From: Rhodopseudomonas sp. BAL398
GTDB taxonomy: Bacteria; Pseudomonadota; Alphaproteobacteria; Rhizobiales; Xanthobacteraceae
Direction of reading: 5' to 3'
Length of the DNA: 64,000 nt
Assembly: GCF_033001325.1 (NCBI RefSeq)
Contig: NZ_CP133111.1
Coordinates: 4,728,501 to 4,792,500, forward strand
The number at the start of each line of letters is the position of its first letter. The first letter of the stretch is position 1. Shown piece after piece: positions 58,839 to 64,000 of this stretch. The notes below the pieces were generated by a model, which made no database searches, was not told the DNA's origin, and worked only from the letters and a program-made list of their open reading frames with translations. Position numbers and translations under genes: made by a program.

Positions 58839-60695
58839 ATGACCGAGGCTGGCACACCCGCAATTCCGTCGACCGCTGCGGCCGATCCCGATTCGTCGGG
58901 GTTCGACACCGGCGCGGCCGCGGCCGGCAAGCCCTATCGGGTGCTGGCGCGCAAATATCGTCCCAATAGCTTCGACGATCTGATCGGCCAGGAGGCGATG
59001 GTGCGCACCGTCTCCAACGGCTTCGAGACCGGGCGGATCCCGCAGGCCTGGATTCTGACCGGCGTGCGCGGCGTCGGCAAGACCACCACCGCGCGCATCC
59101 TGGCCCGCGCTCTGAATTATCAATTGCCCGACGGCTCGATCAAGGGGCCGACCATCCACATGCCGGTGCCGGGCATTCATTGCCAGGCGATCATGGAAAG
59201 CCGGCACATGGACGTGCTGGAGATGGACGCCGCCTCCCACACCGGCGTCGACGACGTCCGCCAGATCAATGACAGCGTGCGCTATGCGCCGGCCAGCGCC
59301 CGCTACAAGGTCTACATCATCGACGAAGTCCACATGCTGTCGACGGCGGCGTTCAACGCCTTCCTGAAGACGCTGGAGGAACCGCCCGAGCACGCCAAAT
59401 TCGTGTTCGCCACCACAGAGATCCGCAAGGTGCCGGTGACGGTGCTGTCGCGTTGCCAGCGTTTCGATCTGCGCCGGGTCGAGGCCGACGTGCTGATGGC
59501 GCATCTGGCCAATATCGCCGCCAAGGAAAATGTCGAGGTCGAGCCGGAGGCGCTCGGCATCGTGGCGCGTGCCGCCGAGGGCTCGGTGCGCGATTCGCTG
59601 TCGCTGTTCGACCAGGCGATCGCCCATGCGGCCGGCACCGTGCGCGCCGACGCGGTGCGGCAGATGCTGGGGCTGGCCGATCGGACCCGGGTGATCCATC
59701 TGTTCGACGCGCTGGCGCAGGGCGACATCGCCGCAGCCTTCCAGGAATTCCGCGAGCAATACGACACCGGCGCCGACCCGATCGTGATTCTCAGCGACCT
59801 CGCCGAATTCGTCAATTTCGTCACCAGGGTCAAGATCGTCCCCGCCACCGCCGAGAATGTCGCCTTCGGCGAAACCGAACGGCTGCGCGCGCGCGATTTC
59901 GCCGGCAAGATGTCGATGCGGGTGCTGTCGCGGATGTGGCAGATGCTGCTCAAGGGCATTACCGAGGTGCAGGGCGCCACCCGCCCGGCCGCCGCCGCCG
60001 AAATGGTGCTGGTGCGGATCGCCTATGTGGCCGATCTGCCGACGCCCGACGAGGCGATCCGGATGATCGAGCAGGGCGGCGGCGGAGCTTCGGCATCCGC
60101 GTCGTCGGCGGCGTCGAGCAGCGCAGGCACGCGCGGCAGTTCGTCCTCGACGTCCGCGGTGTCGACGATGCCATCATCTCCGCGCGGCATGCCGATGGCG
60201 CGCGGCAGCGCCGAAGCGGCGCAACGTCCGCAACACAGTGCGCCGGCGGCCGAGCCGCAAGCCGCCGCGCTGACCATCACGACGTTTCCCGAACTGGTGG
60301 CGCTGGCGGCGGAGAAGCGCGACCTGATGACCCGCGCCGCGCTGGAAGCCGACGTTCGCCTGGTCCGGATCGAGGACGGCCGGCTCGAACTGGCGATGGA
60401 GCGCAGCGCCTCGCGCACTTTGATCAACGACCTGTCGCGCAAGCTGGAACAATGGACCGGGCGGCGCTGGACCGTGATCGTGTCCAACGAGGCCGGGCAG
60501 CCGACGCTGCGCGCGCAGAACGAACAGCAGAAGAACGAACGCGAGCGCGTCGCGGAATCCGATCCGCGGGTGCAGGAAGTGCTGGCCCGCTTCCCCGGCG
60601 CCAAGGTGCTGGAAGTGCGCCGGCTTGCCCCCGAGCCGCCGGAATCCGATGTCAGTGCTGACGACGCCGCCGAATCATTCGACAACGACGACTAG
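58839..60695 (+). CDS. dnaX: DNA polymerase III gamma/tau subunit
   Basis: A 618-residue clamp loader subunit. An N-terminal 30-residue extension precedes YRVLARKYRPNSFDDLIGQE. Walker A is GVRGVGKTTTARI, sensor DEVHMLSTAAFNAFLKTLEE follows, and LSRCQRFDLRR is the SRC motif. The zinc module that normally holds four Cys is reduced: between LNYQLPDG and DVLEMD only one Cys (GIHCQAIM) remains. A Ser/Ala-rich linker (about 408-475) precedes the tau-like C-terminal domain. It loads beta clamps and binds alpha and DnaB. It is followed by ybaB and recR, typical for bacteria. Confidence 0.94.
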   Translation: MTEAGTPAIPSTAAADPDSSGFDTGAAAAGKPYRVLARKYRPNSFDDLIGQEAMVRTVSNGFETGRIPQAWILTGVRGVGKTTTARILARALNYQLPDGSIKGPTIHMPVPGIHCQAIMESRHMDVLEMDAASHTGVDDVRQINDSVRYAPASARYKVYIIDEVHMLSTAAFNAFLKTLEEPPEHAKFVFATTEIRKVPVTVLSRCQRFDLRRVEADVLMAHLANIAAKENVEVEPEALGIVARAAEGSVRDSLSLFDQAIAHAAGTVRADAVRQMLGLADRTRVIHLFDALAQGDIAAAFQEFREQYDTGADPIVILSDLAEFVNFVTRVKIVPATAENVAFGETERLRARDFAGKMSMRVLSRMWQMLLKGITEVQGATRPAAAAEMVLVRIAYVADLPTPDEAIRMIEQGGGGASASASSAASSSAGTRGSSSSTSAVSTMPSSPRGMPMARGSAEAAQRPQHSAPAAEPQAAALTITTFPELVALAAEKRDLMTRAALEADVRLVRIEDGRLELAMERSASRTLINDLSRKLEQWTGRRWTVIVSNEAGQPTLRAQNEQQKNERERVAESDPRVQEVLARFPGAKVLEVRRLAPEPPESDVSADDAAESFDNDD

Positions 60696-60727
60696 AGTCT
60701 GGTCCATTGACATGGCATCGCATGCAC

Positions 60728-60860
60728 CGCGCGCACTGCTTCACCTCTCCCATTGGGAGAGGTCGGATTGCGAAGCAATCCGGGTGAGGGGTTGCGGCTT
60801 CACGATAGACCGTAACCCCTCACCCCAACCCTCTCCCCATGGGAGAGGGGGCGCGCTTCC
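60728..60860. repeat. Family B extragenic repeat, copy 2
   Basis: CACCTCTCCCATTGGGAGAG ... CCTCTCCCCATGGGAGAGGG with the same GGATTGCGAAGCAATCC core and GGTGAGGGGTTG as the copy at 38702-38830. It sits in the dnaX-ybaB gap, 32 bp after the dnaX stop. Confidence 0.85.
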
Positions 60861-60934
60861 GGTGTTGCAACGCTTCAATTTAATCTATCAGGCTCTAGAA
60901 CGATCAACGACATCTCTCCAAGAAGGAATCGATC

Positions 60935-61255
60935 ATGGCTGATTTTCTCGGCATGATGAAGCAGGCGGCGCAGCTGCAATCGAAAATGAAGGCGATGCAG
61001 GAAGAGCTCGATTTGATCGAGGTCGAAGGCCTGTCCGGCGGCGGTCTGGTCAGCGTGCGGATGACCGCCAAGATGGAAGTCAAGGCGATCAAGATCGACC
61101 CGTCGCTGATGAACGCCGACGAGCGCGGCGTGCTTGAGGATCTGCTGGTCGCGGCGCTGAGCGACGCCCACCGCAAGGCGGAAGCCGCGATGCAGGAGAA
61201 GATGCAGGCGCTGACCGGCGGATTGTCGCTGCCGCCGGGGATGGGCCTCGGCTAA
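60935..61255 (+). CDS. ybaB: YbaB/EbfC family nucleoid-associated protein
   Basis: 106 residues starting [20 protein letters not shown]. It is the usual length of YbaB, with an N-terminal helix, the beta-hairpin [20 protein letters not shown] and [20 protein letters not shown]. It binds DNA as a dimer and works with RecR, whose ATG follows at once after the TAA. A good SD (AAGAAGGAA) precedes the start. Confidence 0.93.
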   Translation: MADFLGMMKQAAQLQSKMKAMQEELDLIEVEGLSGGGLVSVRMTAKMEVKAIKIDPSLMNADERGVLEDLLVAALSDAHRKAEAAMQEKMQALTGGLSLPPGMGLG

Positions 61256-61861
61256 ATGGCCATTGCGGTTGCCGGCCCTGAGATCGAACGCCTGATCCAG
61301 CTTCTGGCGCGGCTCCCCGGACTGGGGCCGCGCTCGGCGCGGCGCGCGGCGCTGCATCTGATCAAGAAGCGCGAGGCCTTGATGGCGCCGCTGGCGGCCG
61401 CGCTGCAGGTCGCGATCGAGCGGATTCAGGTCTGCAATATCTGCGGCAATATCGACACGCAAAATCCCTGCACGGTGTGCACCGATCCCAGGCGCGATCG
61501 CTCGATCATCGTGGTGGTCGCCGACGTCGCCGATCTGTGGGCGCTGGAACGCGCATCCGCCACAAACGGCCAGTATCACGTGCTCGGCGCCACGCTGTCG
61601 CCGCTCGATGGCGTCGGCCCACAGGATCTGACCATCGACGCGCTGGTGGCGCGCGCCCATGCCAGCGAGGTCACCGAAATCATCCTGGCGCTCAACGCCA
61701 CGGTCGATGGCCAGACCACGGCGCATTACATCACCGACCTGTTGCAGGAGGCCGGCGTGAAGATAACGCGGCTGGCGCATGGCGTGCCGGTTGGCGGCGA
61801 ACTCGACTATCTCGACGAAGGCACGCTGTCGGCGGCGATGCGGCAGCGGACGCTGTTTTGA
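61256..61861 (+). CDS. recR: Recombination protein RecR
   Basis: A 201-residue protein starting directly after the ybaB stop. The HhH region is [18 protein letters not shown] (about 17-34). The zinc finger is [17 protein letters not shown] (about 57-73), and the Toprim domain includes [31 protein letters not shown] and [16 protein letters not shown]. It loads RecA with RecFO at gapped DNA. The start, with a 0-bp gap, shows coupling to ybaB. Confidence 0.96.
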   Translation: MAIAVAGPEIERLIQLLARLPGLGPRSARRAALHLIKKREALMAPLAAALQVAIERIQVCNICGNIDTQNPCTVCTDPRRDRSIIVVVADVADLWALERASATNGQYHVLGATLSPLDGVGPQDLTIDALVARAHASEVTEIILALNATVDGQTTAHYITDLLQEAGVKITRLAHGVPVGGELDYLDEGTLSAAMRQRTLF

Positions 61862-61884
61862 CAAAACGACTTGAAAGAGGACTG

Positions 61885-62316
61885 ATGACGCGACCACAAC
61901 TGAACCGATCGATCGTCTGGGCTGCGGCACTGTGTGTGACGACCGCGCTCGCCATAGGACAAAGCGCCAAGGCGCAAGCCGCGGCTTCCGCCGCGCCGAC
62001 CTTGATGAAGATCGGTGACATTCTCAGCGGCGAACTCAACGTGATGCGGACCCGCGCCGGCGGCGGACGGCGGGTCAACACCTTCCAGCTGGTCAGCGAG
62101 CCGCGCCGGCTGCCGCCGCCGAACGGGCTGTGCAATCTTGAGACCGGGCCGGAGACGTTTGAGATCGTCACCGCCAACGACGCCGAGTCCAAGCAATTGA
62201 AGCGGCTGACCGGCAAGAAAGTCTCGTTCAAGGTCAAGGAAGTCGCCTGCGCCCAGAAGGCCGGTCAGATGAGCGAAGCCATCGTGACCAAATGGAGCGT
62301 GGTGGGGACGCCGTGA
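61885..62316 (+). CDS. Exported conserved hypothetical protein
   Basis: A 143-residue protein starting MTRPQLNRSIVWAAALCVTT. The signal peptide is about residues 1-32 with cleavage near AKAQAAASA. The mature part has GELNVMRTRAGGGRRVNTFQ and a C-terminal GKKVSFKVKEVACAQKAGQM with two Cys (about 87 and 124) that could pair in the periplasm. No family is recognised with confidence. It lies 23 bp after recR with SD AGAGG, so it may be co-transcribed with recR by read-through. A family E repeat begins 20 bp later. Confidence 0.72.
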   Translation: MTRPQLNRSIVWAAALCVTTALAIGQSAKAQAAASAAPTLMKIGDILSGELNVMRTRAGGGRRVNTFQLVSEPRRLPPPNGLCNLETGPETFEIVTANDAESKQLKRLTGKKVSFKVKEVACAQKAGQMSEAIVTKWSVVGTP

Positions 62317-62335
62317 TGCCCTGCTGTCATCGCCC

Positions 62336-62432
62336 GGCTTGACCGGGCGACCCAGTATTGCAGAGCGTGCGCGCCCTGCTATCGACATTGAGGCTCTGGG
62401 ATACTGGGTCCCCCGCTTTCGCGGGGGATGAC
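62336..62432. repeat. Family E extragenic repeat, copy 1
   Basis: GTCATCGCCCGGCTTGACCG ... CCCCGCTTTCGCGGGGGATGAC bounds a 97-bp element with CGACCCAGTATTGCAGAG and ACTGGGTC, an inner inverted pair. It lies between the convergent exported-protein and AmpG genes. A partial second copy is at 63878. Confidence 0.75.
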
Positions 62433-62452
62433 GGTTGTGCCGCCCCGTCCCG

Positions 62453-63823
62453 CTACACCCGCACCGGACCCAGCTCGGTGAAATGGCCGCGGCGTTGCAG
62501 CCACGCCAGCAGGATCAGGCTCGGCACCGCGACCGCCACGCAGATCACGAAGAACGCCGGCCAGCCGGTGGTTTCCGCCACATAGCCGGCGCCCGACGAC
62601 AGATAGGTGCGGCCGACCGCGGCCAGCGCGGTCAGCAGTGCGTATTGGGTCGCCGTATGCAGCGGATTTTTGCACAGCGCAGACAGGTAAGCGACGAAGA
62701 TCACGGTGCCGATTGCGCTGGTGAAATTCTCCGCGGTGATCGCAGAGGCCAGCGCCCATTGGTTGACGCCGACCAGCGCCAGCCAGGCGAACGACAGATT
62801 GGCGAGCGCCTGCAGGCTGCCGCCGATCCACAGGCTGGCGGCCAGCGTATAGCGCCGCGCCACATAGCCGCCGGCAAAGCCGCCGATCAGCGTGGCGGCC
62901 AGCCCGACGCCCTTGACGATCGCCGCGTAGTCATTGCGGGAAAAGCCGAGGTCGATGACGAACGGTGCCGTCATGGTGCCGGAAAATGCGTCGGTGAATT
63001 TGAACAGCACCACGAAGCAAAGCGCCGCCCAGGCATCCTTGCGCGCCAGGAATTCGGCGAAGGCGCCGACCGCGGCGCGGCTGACGCGGACAAAAGCGCT
63101 CTCGCCGCTGGTTGCGGCTTCGGCGCGGGCCGATTGCTCCGGTTCGGTGGCGAGCAGCGCCGTGAGCGTGCCGATCAGCACCATCGCCGCCATCGTCACA
63201 TAGCCCCACATCCAGGCCGCGAGCCTGGTCTGCCCGGTGCTCTCATAGGCGCTGACCAGGAACAGCGCGCCGGCGGTTGAGATCAGCATGCCGATCCGGT
63301 AGGCCGCCACATAGGAGGCCATGCCGGCGGCCTGCTCGCTCTCCGGCAGGCTCTCGACGCGAAAGGCATCGACCACGATGTCCTGCGTCGCCGACATCGC
63401 CGCCACCAACAGCGCGCCGAGCGCCACGAACAGCGGCGCCTTGGCCGGATCGGTCAGCGCCAGCAGCAGGATCGCGCCGATCAGCAGCATCTGCGAAAAC
63501 ACCAGCCAGCCGCGGCGGCGGCCGAAGCGGCGGGTGAATAGCGGCACATGCAGCGCATCGACCAAAGGCGCCCAGAGGAATTTCAGCGTGTAGGGCGTGC
63601 CGACCAGCGCGAACAGCCCGATGGTGCCGAGATCGACGCCGGATTCCCGCATCCACACCAATAGCGTCGAGCCCGACAGCGCCAGCGGCAGCCCCGACGA
63701 AAAGCCGAGGAACAGCACGATCAGCACCCGCGGCTGCAAATAGACGGTAAGCGCCTCGCGCCAGCTGGCGCGCGGCTTCGGCAAGAGACTCTGATCGGGC
63801 AGGGCGTCGGGGGAGTTTGTCAT
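62453..63823 (-). CDS. ampG: AmpG family muropeptide MFS transporter
   Basis: A 456-residue protein with 12 or more hydrophobic helices. It shows LYLQPRVLIVLFLGFSSGLP in pieces (FLGFSSGLPLALSGSTLLVW), LGTIGLFALVGTPYTLKFLW and APLVDALHVP, the AmpG signature, then LVAAMSATQDIVVDAFRVE. It imports GlcNAc-anhydroMurNAc-peptides for peptidoglycan recycling; relatives also signal beta-lactamase induction through AmpR. No ampC or ampR is present here. Confidence 0.92.
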   Translation of the reverse strand: MTNSPDALPDQSLLPKPRASWREALTVYLQPRVLIVLFLGFSSGLPLALSGSTLLVWMRESGVDLGTIGLFALVGTPYTLKFLWAPLVDALHVPLFTRRFGRRRGWLVFSQMLLIGAILLLALTDPAKAPLFVALGALLVAAMSATQDIVVDAFRVESLPESEQAAGMASYVAAYRIGMLISTAGALFLVSAYESTGQTRLAAWMWGYVTMAAMVLIGTLTALLATEPEQSARAEAATSGESAFVRVSRAAVGAFAEFLARKDAWAALCFVVLFKFTDAFSGTMTAPFVIDLGFSRNDYAAIVKGVGLAATLIGGFAGGYVARRYTLAASLWIGGSLQALANLSFAWLALVGVNQWALASAITAENFTSAIGTVIFVAYLSALCKNPLHTATQYALLTALAAVGRTYLSSGAGYVAETTGWPAFFVICVAVAVPSLILLAWLQRRGHFTELGPVRV

Positions 63824-63877
63824 TTTGCAGTGCTAGCAGATTCGAATGGCGGGAGGCATCGGCTGCAATAATTTACC

Positions 63878-63960
63878 GTCATCGCCCGGCTTGAGCGGCG
63901 ACCCAGTACTCACAAAATTCAACGGTTGGGGCGCGGGCTTTCTACGTCTCCATTCTCGCC
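63878..63960. repeat. Family E extragenic repeat, partial copy 2
   Basis: GTCATCGCCCGGCTTGAGCGG followed by CGACCCAGTACT repeats the left half of the element at 62336-62432. The right-hand CGGGGGATGAC end is not found before the window ends. It lies upstream of ampG; 63824-64000 holds no other feature I can support. Confidence 0.55.
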
Positions 63961-64000
63961 AGCCGCATTGGCGGGGAGACCGGCACCACGCGGGCCAGAT

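Overview
The window looks like chromosomal core DNA from a Bradyrhizobium/Rhodopseudomonas-type alphaproteobacterium (Nitrobacteraceae/Bradyrhizobiaceae). The DNA is uniformly GC-rich with strongly GC-biased third positions. The gene set is typical of that group: RegB/RegA redox regulators, an asparagine-rich DUF4167 protein beside prmC, the lysC-ptsP-prfA-prmC order, ffs-dnaX-ybaB-recR, a DUF1236 exported protein and an MmcB homologue. Genus assignment is inference. I see no rRNA, tRNA, CRISPR array, phage gene, transposase or insertion sequence.

Layout. 1-8.5 kb: start of an MmgE/PrpD gene, a FUSC-type membrane protein, three small minus-strand genes, a PHB-depolymerase-family esterase, a hybrid histidine kinase and a DUF1236 protein. 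8.5-18.6 kb: MBL hydrolase, chemoreceptor, mmcB, regA and regB, an ABC exporter pair, intracellular PHB depolymerase and a YgjP-type metallopeptidase. 18.6-31.6 kb: class A PBP, small unknowns, an orphan amino-acid-type binding protein, a second hybrid kinase, CtpA protease and GlnD. 31.9-40.8 kb: OsmC, argJ, a MutT-type Nudix enzyme, a methyltransferase divergent from the comF/grxC/nitrilase/DUF1178 operon, two DMT transporters and a secreted MBL protein. 40.9-54.7 kb: GGDEF-EAL protein, ubiG, a bacterial PH protein, lysC, ptsP, prfA-prmC, DUF4167, a methyltransferase, gloB and a DUF985 cupin. 54.7-56.1 kb: a gene-free block of repeats. 56.1-64 kb: sugar kinase-nudC, a HIT protein, the SRP RNA gene, dnaX-ybaB-recR, an exported protein and an AmpG-type MFS transporter.

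How genes may work together. RegB/RegA (redox), PtsP and GlnD (nitrogen/PTS-Ntr) and two PHB-type hydrolases give the window a carbon/redox/nitrogen-balance flavour, although they are not one operon. Clear translational coupling (4-bp stop/start overlaps) is seen in the ABC pair, grxC-nitrilase-DUF1178, prfA-prmC and nudC-kinase.

The most unusual content is between genes. At least seven families of extragenic palindromic repeats (A-G below) occur, mostly within a few bases of a stop codon. One family exists as a composite of about 195 bp with terminal inverted repeats around an inner palindrome, present twice in opposite orientation. No RAYT or other transposase gene lies in the window to explain their spread. 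I found no convincing new multi-gene system; the repeats, a structured element at 55.2 kb, a possible small RNA before 17.69 kb and the DUF4167 locus are the parts most worth a second look.
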